From Caulobacteraceae bacterium (GTDB taxonomy: Bacteria; Pseudomonadota; Alphaproteobacteria; Caulobacterales; Caulobacteraceae): a stretch of 64,000 bases of DNA. Position numbers and translations under genes: made by a program. Under the pieces are notes generated by a model. It was not told the origin of the DNA and made no database searches. It worked only from the letters and a program-made list of their open reading frames with translations. Each line of letters begins with the position of its first letter. The stretch's first letter is position 1. Shown one piece after another: positions 17,702 to 26,877 of this stretch. The DNA is taken from assembly GCA_019748055.1 (NCBI GenBank), contig JAIEQC010000008.1, positions 1-64,000 of the forward strand. Direction: 5' to 3'.

Positions 17702-18361
17702 ATGTCGGTAACCGTCCTGGGAGCCCCGCCCTTGTCAGTCGCCGCCACCGCCGTGCGTTCCAGCCGCAAGCCCAAGGGCGAGGGCCACGCGCGGCGCGCG
17801 GAAATCCTGTCCGCCGCTGAGCGGATCTTCGTCGAGCACGGCTACGAGGGCGCGACGATCCGCAAGATCGCCGACGAGGTCGGCCTGTCTTCCACCGCGC
17901 TCTACATGCACTTCGCCGACAAGGCGGAGATCCTGCATGAAATCTGCCGCGAGGCGTTCGAGACCCTGACGGCCGCCAACGCCGCCGTGATCGAAGAGTC
18001 CGCGCCGCCCGTCGTCCGCCTGCGCAAGATGATGCAGGCCTACGTCGACTTCGGCTTCGCCAACCCCAACGCCTATCGCCTGATCTATCTGACCCGCCCC
18101 GCCGAGGCGCGTGAGGGTGCCCAGACGGCGGCGCAGGAGGTCGGTCTGGGGCTGTTCAAGGCGTTTGAGGACGTGGTGCGCGAGGCCGAGGCGGCGGGCC
18201 AGCTGAAACGCGGTGCGCCGGAGACGGCCCAGGCCTTGTGGGCGGGCGGCCACGGCGTGGTCTCGCTGATGATCACCAAGCCCTATTTTGACTGGACCGC
18301 GCGCGAGACGCTGACCGCCACGGTTCTCGACGGGCTGTTCGAGGGCCTGTTCCGCTCATGA
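17702..18361 (+). CDS. TetR-family regulator with WHG-type C-terminal domain
   Basis: 219 residues from the ATG at 17702. The N-terminal helix-turn-helix is clear (ILSAAERIFVEHGYEGATIR, then KIADEVGLSSTALYMHFADK, about 33-75). The C-terminal ligand domain contains WAGGHGVVSL, matching the WHG subtype. Its last bases overlap the first ATG of the transporter's binding-protein gene (ATGA), so it is probably the first gene of the importer operon and may regulate it. I rejected the upstream in-frame ATG at 17423, since that stretch overlaps the divergent glycosyltransferase. Confidence 0.88.
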   Translation: MSVTVLGAPPLSVAATAVRSSRKPKGEGHARRAEILSAAERIFVEHGYEGATIRKIADEVGLSSTALYMHFADKAEILHEICREAFETLTAANAAVIEESAPPVVRLRKMMQAYVDFGFANPNAYRLIYLTRPAEAREGAQTAAQEVGLGLFKAFEDVVREAEAAGQLKRGAPETAQALWAGGHGVVSLMITKPYFDWTARETLTATVLDGLFEGLFRS

Positions 18362-19155
18362 TCCGGTCGGCGGCGCTGGTCGCGGCGCTGGCGGTTGCCG
18401 GGTGCGTCGCCGCGCCCGAACCCCACGAGAACCGGTTGCGGGTCATGTCGCTGGACGGGTGCGCCGACCAATATGTGCTGGCCATGGTCCCGGACGCCGA
18501 ACTGGCGCTGTCGCCGCGCGCGGACGACGCGGACTCCTATTTCGCCGACGAGGCGCGGGAGCGGCGGCGCATCCGACCGGGGCTGGAGGCTGCGGTCGGC
18601 TTCCGGCCCGACGTCGTGGTACGCCAGTGGGGCGGCGACGCCCGCCTGCTGGCCACGCTGAAGCGGCGCGGGGTCAAGGTCATCGAGATCGGTGACGCCT
18701 CCGACCTGGGCCACGTCCGCGCCAATGTGCTGCGGGTCGCGCGGGAGTTGGACAGTCCGGAAGTCGGGGAGCGGCTCGCCGCCGACATGGACGCCCGGCT
18801 GGCGCGGGCGCGCGAGAAGGCTGGGCCCCGCGAGGCAGCGCTGTATCTGACCGCCTCGGGCTGGACGTCGGGTCCGGGCACCTTGGTGGACGCAGTGATG
18901 GCCGCCGGCGGCATGGACAATGCGACGAAGGCGGCGGGGTTCGGCGCGGTCGGTCTGGAGGCCCTGGCCCTGAACCCTCCGGAGCGGTTCGTGCTGAGCT
19001 TCTTCGACCGGCCCGGATCGGATCGGCACGGAGTGGGACGGCATGAGGTGGTGCGCCGCGCCGTCGCCGCGGGAGAGACGCGCGTGGTCCCGGCGGCCCT
19101 GTTGTCCTGCCCCGCATGGTTCACGGCCGAGGCGGTGGAGATCGTCGCCGGATGA
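18358..19155 (+). CDS. ABC importer binding lipoprotein, BtuF/FecB type
   Basis: 265 residues with a lipoprotein signal (LAVAGC, Cys16). The mature domain has the helical-backbone binding-protein fold: RVMSLDGCADQYVLAMV, a FRPDVVV motif, GTLVDAVMAAGG and LALNPPERFVLSF. Such proteins capture cobalamin, siderophores or heme in the periplasm and pass them to a BtuCD-type permease. The ligand is not evident; no TonB receptor or riboswitch is seen nearby. It overlaps the TetR gene by 4 bases and the permease gene by 4. Confidence 0.86.
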   Translation: MIRSAALVAALAVAGCVAAPEPHENRLRVMSLDGCADQYVLAMVPDAELALSPRADDADSYFADEARERRRIRPGLEAAVGFRPDVVVRQWGGDARLLATLKRRGVKVIEIGDASDLGHVRANVLRVARELDSPEVGERLAADMDARLARAREKAGPREAALYLTASGWTSGPGTLVDAVMAAGGMDNATKAAGFGAVGLEALALNPPERFVLSFFDRPGSDRHGVGRHEVVRRAVAAGETRVVPAALLSCPAWFTAEAVEIVAG

Positions 19156-20141
19156 GCGGGTTCGCGCGGCTGAACCTGACGCTGGGCGCGGCCTGCGTGC
19201 TGGCGCTGATGCTCGCCGTGGGGTTCGGCGAGACGGTGCTGACCGGGGCCCAGTGGAGACAGGCGTTCGTCGATGCGGCGTCCGGCCCGGCGGACGTGTT
19301 GTGGCACATCCGGGCGCCTCGGGCCTTGTGCGCGCTGTTGGTGGGGGCGGCGCTGGGTCTGGGCGGGGCGGTGATGCAGGGCCTGCTGCGCAACCCGCTG
19401 GCGGAGCCAGGGGTGCTGGGGGTGTCGGCAGGCGGCGGCGCGGCGGCGGCGCTGGCGATCGTGCTGGGGCTGGGGGTCGTGCCGGGCGCGGTGGAACTGA
19501 CGGCCGTGGCCGGCGCGGGAGTGGTCGCCCTGGCGCTGCTGGCCTTCGTCAGCCGCGTGTCGTCGCCGGCGGGATTGATCCTGTTCGGCGTGGCCCTGTC
19601 CGCGCTGGGCGGCGCGGCGACGTCGCTGGTCTTCAACCTGGCGCCCACGCCCCTGGCGGCGGCGGAGGTCATGGCCTGGCTGATGGGGTCGGTGGAGAAC
19701 CGGGGCTGGACCGAGGTGCTGTGGATCGCCGTGCCGACGGCGGTCGCGGCGGCGCTGGCGCATGCCTGCGGGCCGGGACTGCGGGGGCTGGCGCTGGGCG
19801 AGGACACGGCGCGGACGCTGGGGTTGCCGGTGGAGCGCTTGCAGGTGACGGCCCTTGTGGCGGCGTCGCTGGCGGCCGGCGCGGCGGTGGCGGTGGCCGG
19901 GGCGATCGGCTTCGTCGGTCTGGTGGCCCCGCATCTGGTGAGGCGGTTCGTGCGGGACGACCCTGCGCGCATCTGGGCGCCGTCGGCGCTGGCGGGAGGG
20001 CTGATCCTCGTCGCCGCCGACCTCGCGGTGCGCGTGATTCCGACCGAGCAGGAGCTGAAGCTGGGCGTGCTGACGGCGCTGGTCGGCGCCCCGCTGTTCG
20101 CCCTGATCGCCGCCCGCGCGGCGCGGAGCTGGAGGTCGTGA
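19152..20141 (+). CDS. BtuC/FecCD-type ABC permease
   Basis: 329 residues from ATG 19152, which overlaps the preceding TGA. It is strongly hydrophobic, with about nine or ten membrane helices. Family signatures are RAPRALCALLVGAALGLGGA, GLLRNPLAEPGVLGVSAGG, and GAIGFVGLVAPHLVRR, the cytoplasmic loop that contacts the ATPase. It is the inner-membrane channel of a vitamin B12 or iron-chelate importer, working as a homodimer with the downstream ATPase. Confidence 0.92.
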   Translation: MSGFARLNLTLGAACVLALMLAVGFGETVLTGAQWRQAFVDAASGPADVLWHIRAPRALCALLVGAALGLGGAVMQGLLRNPLAEPGVLGVSAGGGAAAALAIVLGLGVVPGAVELTAVAGAGVVALALLAFVSRVSSPAGLILFGVALSALGGAATSLVFNLAPTPLAAAEVMAWLMGSVENRGWTEVLWIAVPTAVAAALAHACGPGLRGLALGEDTARTLGLPVERLQVTALVAASLAAGAAVAVAGAIGFVGLVAPHLVRRFVRDDPARIWAPSALAGGLILVAADLAVRVIPTEQELKLGVLTALVGAPLFALIAARAARSWRS

Positions 20142-20872
20142 GCGCGCTGGAGCTGAGCGAGGCGCGGGCCACCGTGGGCGGTCGGACGGCGCTGGACGGA
20201 GTCGATCTGGTCGTCGGCGCGGGCGAACTGGTTGCGCTGTGTGGGCCCAACGGAGCGGGCAAGTCGACGGCGATTCGGGCCCTCGCTGGCTTGATCGCGC
20301 TGGCATCAGGATGGGCGCGGCTGGGGGGCGAAGAGGTGGCCGGGCTGTCGCCGACGAAACGCGCGGGTCGGGTCGCCTATCTGGCCCAGGAGCGGACGGT
20401 GGCGTGGAACCTGCGGGTCGGCGACGTGGCCGCGCTGGGATCGCCGCCGGGCTCCGGCGCCCGCGTGGCGGCGGCGCTGGCGGAGATGCAGGTGAACGGC
20501 TTGGCCGACCGGGGCGTCAACGACCTGTCGGGCGGCGAGCGGGCGCGCGTGCTGATCGCTCGGGCTCTGGCGCAACCGGCGGCGGCGCTGCTGGCGGACG
20601 AGCCGACGGCGGGGTTGGATCCGGACGGCCAGCTGCTGGTCATGGACCGGTTGGCGGCGCGGGCTAAGGGCGGGCAGGCGGTGCTGGTCAGCCTGCACGA
20701 TCTGGACCTGGCGGCCCGGTTCGCGGACCGCATCGTGGTGCTGCACCACGGGCGCGTGCGCGCCGACGCCGCGCCGCGTCAGGCCCTGACAGACGAGGTT
20801 CTGGCTGCCGTCTTTGGGGTGCGAGCCGACTGGATCGACGACCGACCGCGGTTCGACCGCCTCAGGGCGTGA
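20138..20872 (+). CDS. BtuD/HmuV-type ABC ATPase
   Basis: 244 residues starting at a GTG (20138) that overlaps the permease stop as GTGA. Walker A is GPNGAGKST (36-44), the Q-loop is YLAQE (Gln84), the signature is LSGGE (130-134), Walker B is LLADEP (151-156), and the switch is SLHDLDLAARF. It powers the importer. The 365 open codons upstream in this frame are a shadow of the preceding genes. Its stop overlaps the convergent lytic transglycosylase by 11 bases. Confidence 0.92.
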   Translation: MSALELSEARATVGGRTALDGVDLVVGAGELVALCGPNGAGKSTAIRALAGLIALASGWARLGGEEVAGLSPTKRAGRVAYLAQERTVAWNLRVGDVAALGSPPGSGARVAAALAEMQVNGLADRGVNDLSGGERARVLIARALAQPAAALLADEPTAGLDPDGQLLVMDRLAARAKGGQAVLVSLHDLDLAARFADRIVVLHHGRVRADAAPRQALTDEVLAAVFGVRADWIDDRPRFDRLRA

Positions 20873-22916
20873 GCTGGTCGTAGGGGATGGGACCCGAGCC
20901 CGCCCCGCGCGCCAGGTCGTCGGACAGCGTCAGCGGCGCCGTGCCGCCGGCGAGTCGGGCCTTGTAGACGCCCATGTTCTCCATGACCCGCATCATGTAG
21001 TTGCGCGTCTCGGTGAAGGGCGCGCACTCGATGAAGTCCACCGGATCGACCTGACGACCGCGCGGATCGCCGCAGCGCGCGATCCACTGGGGCGGGCGGG
21101 CGGGGCCGGCATTGTAGCCGACCGTCGCCAGCAGCATGGACCCGCCGAACTGGCCGGTCAGCTCGGCAAGATGATAGCTGCCCAGGCTCATGTTGTAGTC
21201 GGGGTCCCACAGACGCTCGGCGGAATAGGGCATGCCCAGACGGCGCGCGACGCCCGACGCCGTCGACGGCAGGAACTGCATCATGCCGCGCGCGTCGGCG
21301 GACGACCGGGCCATGGGGTCGAAGCTGGATTCCTGACGCGTGATGGCCAGGGTGAACGCCAACGGCGCGGCGCCCGGCACCTCGGGCGGAATCCGGATCG
21401 GGTACTGGCGGTCGGGCATCAGGAAGCCGCGCTGGCTGGCGGCGCGGCCGACCATCATCGACCCGAAGCGGTCTCCATAGGCCAGAACCATATCCATCAG
21501 CTGGGCCAGGTCGGCGGCTTCCGGCAGGCGGTCGTCCAGGTGATAGGCGAAGACCCGCATCAGGCCCTGCTCGTTCATCTCGCCGAGAATGCGCGTGGCG
21601 CGGACCACTTCGTCAGCCTCGAACCGGGCGCGGTCGGCGTCGGTCACAACGGGATCGGCGGGCAGGGTGAGGGTGGTCATGCCGGCCTTCTCGGCGGCCA
21701 GCTGGCCGTAGAAGGTCTGGATGTGGCGGGCGCCTTGCTCGTACCAAGCGCGGGCCCCGGCGGCGTCGCCCCGGGCCTCGGCCGCGCGCCCCAGCCAGTA
21801 CAGGGCGCGCCCCTGGGTGATCGGCGTGGAGGAGTAGGTCCGGAGGGCTTCGAAATGCCGCGCGGCGAGGGCGGGATCATTCAGCTTGGTCAGGGCGACC
21901 CAACCGGCGAAGAACTCTGCGTCGACCTTGCGCTCGCCGCCGGGGAAGCCGTGGCCGGCCATGGCGCCGTAGGCCCCTTGCCAGTCGTTGCGTTGGAGGG
22001 CGTCGAGGAACCAGTTCCGGCGCTCGTTCCACAACGTGTCCTCGCCCGCCTTATGGGACGGCGAAGGGGGCAGACCGGCCAGCAGGCCGAAACCCTCCGA
22101 CTGGCGGTTCTGGGCCCGCAGCAAGCGCACGCGTTCCAGGACCACGGCGGGGTGAGCCGCCTGTGAGGGGCTGAGGCCGGCGACGATCGTGTCGGGGGCG
22201 TAGGCGGTGCGCAGGCTCATGACCGCCTGGGCGACGGCGCGCATGTCGGGCGAGGCGAGGTCCATCATGGCGCGCGTCGCTGGGCCGTGCGGGCCGAGCA
22301 GCAGCATGCCCAGACGCTGGTCGTGATCGGCGGTCGTCAGGACGGGGGTCCAGCGCGCCAAAGCGCGGGTCTGCAGATGGGCTTCGAACGACTGGCCGGT
22401 CCACCAGCGACGGACGAGGGCCGCCGCCTCCTGCTCGCGACCCGACGCGGACAGCGCCTCGGCCAGGGCGAAGGCACCCTGGGCCGTCAGCGGCTCGCGA
22501 CCCTCGAAGAAGGCGAGCACGGTCTGCGGCGGCGCGTAGGCGCGGGCAACGGCGGTTTCGGCTTCGGTGCGGCGCGACTCGAGGCGTGGCCAGGCGGCGA
22601 AGGCGCGGTCGACGACCTCGAGTTCCGCGAAATTCATGTCGCGGCCCGAGACGTCGATGATCGCCCATTCGATCAGCTTGCGCGCCGTCGCGTCCGACAT
22701 CTGCTGGGCCAGGGCGCGGGCGCCGGCCGCGTCGCGGTTGCGGGCCGCGGCCAGGGCACGGGGGAAGATTTCGGCGTCGGCCGACGACAGGATCCTTGCC
22801 TGAGGCGCATAGGGCCGTTCCTGCGCCGGGGCGACCGCGGCGGCGATCTTTTCGGGCGCGGGCGCGAACAGCGCCGTGACGGCGGCCAGGATCGAGGCGA
22901 GGACGTTCTGAGCCAT
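20862..22916 (-). CDS. Soluble lytic transglycosylase (Slt70-type)
   Basis: 684 residues from the ATG at 22916, with a hydrophobic signal-like N-terminus ([17 protein letters not shown]). A long alpha-superhelical region of about 450 residues is followed by the catalytic SLT domain: [14 protein letters not shown] carries the catalytic Glu, then [14 protein letters not shown] and [17 protein letters not shown]. It cleaves peptidoglycan to 1,6-anhydromuropeptides in the periplasm. It is divergent from dapA over 97 bases. An in-frame ATG at 23057 is inside dapA and is rejected as the start. Confidence 0.92.
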   Translation of the reverse strand: MAQNVLASILAAVTALFAPAPEKIAAAVAPAQERPYAPQARILSSADAEIFPRALAAARNRDAAGARALAQQMSDATARKLIEWAIIDVSGRDMNFAELEVVDRAFAAWPRLESRRTEAETAVARAYAPPQTVLAFFEGREPLTAQGAFALAEALSASGREQEAAALVRRWWTGQSFEAHLQTRALARWTPVLTTADHDQRLGMLLLGPHGPATRAMMDLASPDMRAVAQAVMSLRTAYAPDTIVAGLSPSQAAHPAVVLERVRLLRAQNRQSEGFGLLAGLPPSPSHKAGEDTLWNERRNWFLDALQRNDWQGAYGAMAGHGFPGGERKVDAEFFAGWVALTKLNDPALAARHFEALRTYSSTPITQGRALYWLGRAAEARGDAAGARAWYEQGARHIQTFYGQLAAEKAGMTTLTLPADPVVTDADRARFEADEVVRATRILGEMNEQGLMRVFAYHLDDRLPEAADLAQLMDMVLAYGDRFGSMMVGRAASQRGFLMPDRQYPIRIPPEVPGAAPLAFTLAITRQESSFDPMARSSADARGMMQFLPSTASGVARRLGMPYSAERLWDPDYNMSLGSYHLAELTGQFGGSMLLATVGYNAGPARPPQWIARCGDPRGRQVDPVDFIECAPFTETRNYMMRVMENMGVYKARLAGGTAPLTLSDDLARGAGSGPIPYDQLTP

Positions 22917-23013
22917 GCTTCTCCGCACCGGGTTGCGACCGCGTGGGCCCATCCCTAAACCTTCAACCATTGAGACGGCGACGCTGCGTCGCCGGACAGG
23001 ACCCATCGTCACC

Positions 23014-23898
23014 ATGACCGGCCCCTTGTTCAAGGGCGTGATCACCGCCCTGATCACACCTCTTCGTGACGGAAGCGTGGACGAAGCCGCGTTCGCCGGC
23101 CTGCTGGAACGCCAGATCGCAGCCGGGGTTCATGGCGTGGTCCCCATGGGCACGACCGGCGAGAGCGCCACGCTGACGGTGGAGGAGCACAAGCGCGTCG
23201 TTGCCCTGTGCATCGAAAAGGCCGCCGGGCGGGTCCGCGTGATCGCCGGCGCCGGGTCGCCGTCGACCGAGAAATCCATTGAACTGGTCCGCCACGCCAA
23301 GACCGTTGGCGCCGACGGCGCACTGGTCGTCACGCCCTACTACAACCGGCCGTCGCAGGCGGGTCTGAAGGCGCATTTCGAGGCCGTGGCCGACGCGGTG
23401 CAGCTGCCTATCCTGCTCTATAACGTGCCGGGGCGCACGGGCGTCGATCTGTCGGACGACGTGACCATCGCGCTGGCGAAGCACCCTAACGTGGTCGGCA
23501 TCAAGGACGCGACCGGAGACATGGGCCGGGTCAGCCGGCTGCGGGCCGAGATCGGCGAGGGCTTCGCCCTGATCAGCGGCGACGATCCCAGCTTTCTGGG
23601 CTATCTGGCGCACGGGGGGCACGGCGTGATCTCCGTCAGCTCCAACGTCGCGCCCGAGGGCATGGTGGCGCTGTACGACGCGGTTCAGCGCGGCGATCTG
23701 GAGTCGGCCCGGCTTTGGCAGGACCGGCTGATCGCCCTGCACAAGGCGCTGTTCCTCGACAACTCGCCGGCGCCGACCAAGTACGCCTTGGCCAGGCTGG
23801 GCCTGTGCGGTGAGGACGTGCGCCTGCCGCTGGCCCCGACCAACGACGCCGCGCGCCCGGCGATCGACCGCGCCATGGCGGCGGCGGGCGTGGCCTGA
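23014..23898 (+). CDS. dapA: 4-hydroxy-tetrahydrodipicolinate synthase DapA
   Basis: 294 residues, the usual length. Catalytic residues are seen: Lys164 ([10 protein letters not shown]) forms the Schiff base with pyruvate, Tyr136 is in [10 protein letters not shown], and [10 protein letters not shown] holds the Thr-Thr pair. It condenses pyruvate and aspartate semialdehyde for lysine and diaminopimelate synthesis. The start at 23014 ([16 protein letters not shown]) fits the family; an upstream in-frame ATG adds promoter-region sequence. Its stop TGA overlaps the smpB ATG by one base, so the two are co-transcribed. Confidence 0.96.
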   Translation: MTGPLFKGVITALITPLRDGSVDEAAFAGLLERQIAAGVHGVVPMGTTGESATLTVEEHKRVVALCIEKAAGRVRVIAGAGSPSTEKSIELVRHAKTVGADGALVVTPYYNRPSQAGLKAHFEAVADAVQLPILLYNVPGRTGVDLSDDVTIALAKHPNVVGIKDATGDMGRVSRLRAEIGEGFALISGDDPSFLGYLAHGGHGVISVSSNVAPEGMVALYDAVQRGDLESARLWQDRLIALHKALFLDNSPAPTKYALARLGLCGEDVRLPLAPTNDAARPAIDRAMAAAGVA

Positions 23899-24368
23899 TG
23901 GCCGAGAAGACGTCGCAGGCGAAGACGCTGGCGGAGAACCGTCGGGCGCGTTTCGACTATTTCCTGGAGGACTTCACCGAAGCCGGCATCCAGCTGCTGG
24001 GCACGGAAATCAAGTCGCTGCGGGACGGCCGCGCCAACATCGCCGAAAGCTACGTCGCGCCGGAGGGCCGCGAGCTGGTGCTGATCAACGCCGACATCCC
24101 GCCTTACAAGCAGGCGTCGCGCTTCAACCACGAGCCGCGGCGCCACCGGAAATTGTTGCTTCACCGGAAGGAGATCGACCGCATGATCGGGGCGGTCCAG
24201 CGCGACGGCCAGACCATCATCCCGGTGCGCCTGTATCTGAACGACGCGGGCAAGGCGAAGATCGAGATCGCCCTAGCCAAAGGCAAGAAGCTGCACGACA
24301 AGCGCGAGGCCCAGGCCGACCGCGACTGGGCGCGCGACAAGGCGCGCCTGTTGCGCGACCGGGGCTAG
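23898..24368 (+). CDS. smpB: SsrA-binding protein SmpB
   Basis: 156 residues with the typical SmpB beta-barrel: [38 protein letters not shown], and the basic C-terminal tail [20 protein letters not shown] that enters the decoding centre. It binds tmRNA for rescue of stalled ribosomes. The tmRNA gene is not in this window. It is coupled to dapA and ends 7 bases before the convergent small membrane protein gene. Confidence 0.96.
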   Translation: MAEKTSQAKTLAENRRARFDYFLEDFTEAGIQLLGTEIKSLRDGRANIAESYVAPEGRELVLINADIPPYKQASRFNHEPRRHRKLLLHRKEIDRMIGAVQRDGQTIIPVRLYLNDAGKAKIEIALAKGKKLHDKREAQADRDWARDKARLLRDRG

Positions 24369-24374
24369 CCGACG

Positions 24375-24566
24375 TCAGCCCAGCGGCTGGGCCTCGACGA
24401 CGCCGTCCAGTGTCTGACTGACGCCCGTGTCGGCATACCACCCCAGCGACGGACTCATGAACCGGTCCGCCGCCGCGCCCAGCGACGCGACGATCAGACA
24501 GCCGATCACTAGCCACATGGCCGCCCGACGTTCGGACGGCGTGAACACCCCATTCGACCTGCGCAT
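24375..24566 (-). CDS. Small single-pass membrane protein
   Basis: 63 residues, not recognised. A short basic N-terminus (MRRSNGVFTPSERR) precedes one membrane segment (AMWLVIGCLIVASLGAAA, about 16-33) and a polar C-terminus that should face the periplasm. The start at 24566 is fixed by an excellent ribosome-binding site, GGAGGAGG, 6-7 bases ahead; an in-frame ATG at 24683 is less likely. It is convergent with smpB. Confidence 0.65.
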   Translation of the reverse strand: MRRSNGVFTPSERRAAMWLVIGCLIVASLGAAADRFMSPSLGWYADTGVSQTLDGVVEAQPLG

Positions 24567-24695
24567 GTGAGCCTCCTCCGGGCCCCAGAACGCGGGATGT
24601 CGGAGCCCGGTTGCACGCTCGTGGAGGGTATCACGATCCGGCCAGATTCGCGTGTCCGGCGAGCCACAGCGAGGCTCGGCCACGCCGTTCTGCGA

Positions 24696-25337
24696 TCACG
24701 ATTCGATGAGGGTGCGGGCGCGAAGAAAGACGTCGCGGAACATATCCGGCGTAAGGCGGCCGGTGTTCGTGTTCAGACGGGAGCAGTGGTAGCTGTTCAG
24801 GAGGACTAGACCGCCGACCCGGCCCTCGGCGCCATGGCCGGCCGGCATGGCGGAGCCCGGCCTGCCCAAGGCCTTCAGCACGTTGCGGCGAGAGACGTCG
24901 CCGAGCGTGACGATCACCTTGAGCCGGGGCAGGGCGGCGAGGCGCGAGATCAGGAAGGGGCGGCAGGTGCGCTCCTCTTCCGGCGTCGGCTTGTTGCCGG
25001 GCGGGGCGCAGCGGACGGCGTTGGTGATCATGCAGTCGACCAATTCGACGCCGTCGTCGGGCCGTGCGTCATAGGTCCCTCGCGCGAAGCCGGTCGCGGT
25101 CAGGGTTTCGTACAGCAGCCAGCCGGCATGGTCGCCCGTGAACGGCCGGCCAGTGCGATTGGCCCCCGTGCGCCCTGGGGCCAGCCCGGCGATCAGGAGT
25201 CGCGCATGCGGATCGCCGAACGAGGGGGCGGGATCGTTGAACCAGGTCGGCTCCTTGCGCGCATTCTCTTGGCGATAGGCGACCAGACGGGGGCACAGGG
25301 GGCAGCCGCGGGGGGCCTCGGGCGGGACGGCGTTCAT
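24696..25337 (-). CDS. Family 5 uracil-DNA glycosylase (UDGb)
   Basis: 213 residues. Four Fe-S cysteines are in the expected places: Cys12 and Cys15 (GCPLCPRL), Cys110 (NAVRCAPPGNKP) and Cys125 (RTCRPF). Motif A is GLAPGRTGANRTGRPFTGD, whose Gly-Ala in place of a catalytic Asp/Asn is typical of the UDGb branch, and motif B is LNSYHCSRLNT. It removes uracil and other deaminated bases from DNA. It overlaps the upstream NYN gene by 4 bases (ATGA), indicating co-transcription. Confidence 0.92.
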   Translation of the reverse strand: MNAVPPEAPRGCPLCPRLVAYRQENARKEPTWFNDPAPSFGDPHARLLIAGLAPGRTGANRTGRPFTGDHAGWLLYETLTATGFARGTYDARPDDGVELVDCMITNAVRCAPPGNKPTPEEERTCRPFLISRLAALPRLKVIVTLGDVSRRNVLKALGRPGSAMPAGHGAEGRVGGLVLLNSYHCSRLNTNTGRLTPDMFRDVFLRARTLIES

Positions 25338-25855
25338 GCGCGGGGCCGGGCGATTTCGGGCAGGAGGTCGGCGAGATCCAGATAGGCGTCGGCCTGACGC
25401 CGCAGTTCGTCGGCGATCTGGGGCGGCTGGGTCTTCAGCGTCGAGACGACGGTGACCCGTACGCCCTTGGCCTGCACCGCCTCGATCACGCGGCGGAAGT
25501 CCCCGTCGCCCGTGAACAGGACGGCGTGGTCCAGCCGGGGCGCGAGTTCCAGCAGGTCGACCGCCATCTCCATGTCCATGTTGCCCTTGATGCGTGACCG
25601 GCCGTCGGCGTCGGTGAACCGCTTCACCGGCTTCGTCACCACCGAAAAACCGTTGTAGTCTAGCCAGTCGATCAAGGGTTTGACCGGCGAGAACTCCTCT
25701 CCCTCGACCACCGCGGTGTAGTAGAGTGCCCGCACCAGCCGCCCGCGCGCCGCGAACAGGTCGAGCAGCCGCCGGAAGTCGAGATCGGCGTGCAGGCCCT
25801 TGGCCGTGGCGTGCAGATTCGCGCCGTCGATGAAAAGGGCGAGACGTTCTGGCAT
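25334..25855 (-). CDS. NYN/LabA-like PIN-fold putative RNase
   Basis: 173 residues from ATG 25855 (MPERLALFIDGANLHATAKG); ATG 25867 would add four residues. The NYN signature is complete: the first acidic motif FIDGANL, KGNMDMEMAVDLLE and FTGDGDFRRVIEAVQAKGVRV, as in LabA/DUF88 proteins, a PIN-like metal-dependent nuclease fold. An RNA substrate is likely but not proven. It is co-transcribed with the uracil-DNA glycosylase and divergent from folK with almost no spacing. Confidence 0.88.
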   Translation of the reverse strand: MPERLALFIDGANLHATAKGLHADLDFRRLLDLFAARGRLVRALYYTAVVEGEEFSPVKPLIDWLDYNGFSVVTKPVKRFTDADGRSRIKGNMDMEMAVDLLELAPRLDHAVLFTGDGDFRRVIEAVQAKGVRVTVVSTLKTQPPQIADELRRQADAYLDLADLLPEIARPRA

Positions 25856-25865
25856 GATGACGGTC

Positions 25866-26426
25866 ATGGAAGGCTCATCGGGCGAGAATGAACGGCCGGC
25901 AGGCCCCGAGAGTGTGGCCGACCTCGATCTGGACGAGGCCGTCATCGTCGCGCTCGGCTGCAATGACAAGGGCGTCTGGGCCGATTGTGCCCAGGCGCTG
26001 GACGCGGCGGTCGCCCGGCTGAGGACCGAAGGCGTGGACGTGGTCGCGCGGTCTTCGTGGTGGCGGTCGGAAGCTTGGCCGGAACCGAGTGATCCGCCCT
26101 TCCTCAACGGCGTGGTGATCGTGAGAACGGAGCTGTCGCCCCACGACCTGATGGCGGCGCTGGGTCGGATCGAGGACGTCTTCGGCCGCGACCGGTCGAT
26201 GCGGCGTAACGGCCCGCGCGCTCTCGATCTGGACCTGATCGCCTACGGGCGGCGCTCGGGAGATCTGCAGGGCCTGATCCTGCCGCACCCGCGCGCGGCG
26301 GAGCGCGGCTTCGTCATGGGCCCGCTGGCCGAGATCGCGCCCGACTGGCGGCATCCCCTGCTGGGCCGCAGGGCCGCGACCTTGGCCGACCACGTCACTG
26401 TGGGGCGAGACGCGCGACCGCTTTGA
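25866..26426 (+). CDS. folK: 2-amino-4-hydroxy-6-hydroxymethyldihydropteridine pyrophosphokinase FolK
   Basis: About 186 residues from ATG 25866. HPPK motifs are clear: VIVALGCNDKG, FLNGVVIVRTELSP, the RNGPRALDLDLIAYG signature, and LPHPRAAERGFVMGPLAEI. It pyrophosphorylates the pterin precursor of folate. The first 16-20 residues (MEGSSGENERP) are not family-like, and the NYN gene starts only 10 bases away in the other direction. A GTG at 25914, just before VIVALG, would leave room for promoters and is a real alternative start. Confidence 0.9.
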   Translation: MEGSSGENERPAGPESVADLDLDEAVIVALGCNDKGVWADCAQALDAAVARLRTEGVDVVARSSWWRSEAWPEPSDPPFLNGVVIVRTELSPHDLMAALGRIEDVFGRDRSMRRNGPRALDLDLIAYGRRSGDLQGLILPHPRAAERGFVMGPLAEIAPDWRHPLLGRRAATLADHVTVGRDARPL

Positions 26427-26517
26427 CGGCCACGCGCCGTGATTCCGCCTTCGCCGCGTTGCACAACGGCGCGCGAACCGCTATTTTCCGCGGTTCTCCC
26501 CGCCGCCCGAGGATTTC

Positions 26518-26877
26518 ATGGCCCGCGTCACCGTCGAAGACTGCATCGAGAAGGTTCCCAATCGCTTCGGCCTGGTGCTGCTGGCGGGTCACCGCGCGCG
26601 CAACATCGCCAACGGCGCGCCGCTGATGCTGGACCGCGACAACGACAAGAACCCGGTCGTCGCCTTGCGCGAACTGGCCGAGGACGCGGTCGTGCCGGAC
26701 GAGCTGCGTGAGGCCATCGTCACCACCCTGCAGCGCGTCGACGAGCGCACCGAGGCTGAGGACGAGGCGGAGACCGTCGCCCTGCTGGCGGAGCCGCAGC
26801 ACATGAATATGGCCGAGGCCGAGCTGATCCGCGCGCTGCAGAGCGACCGGGACGGCGGCCAGGAGGAGCGCTACTGA
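26518..26877 (+). CDS. rpoZ: RNA polymerase omega subunit RpoZ
   Basis: 119 residues. The N-terminus [24 protein letters not shown] and [12 protein letters not shown] are the conserved omega sequence; the acidic C-terminal extension is common in alphaproteobacteria. Omega helps assemble beta-prime and, with DksA or alone, forms the ppGpp site. The next gene, the ppGpp synthetase/hydrolase, follows directly, as in many proteobacteria. Confidence 0.96.
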   Translation: MARVTVEDCIEKVPNRFGLVLLAGHRARNIANGAPLMLDRDNDKNPVVALRELAEDAVVPDELREAIVTTLQRVDERTEAEDEAETVALLAEPQHMNMAEAELIRALQSDRDGGQEERY

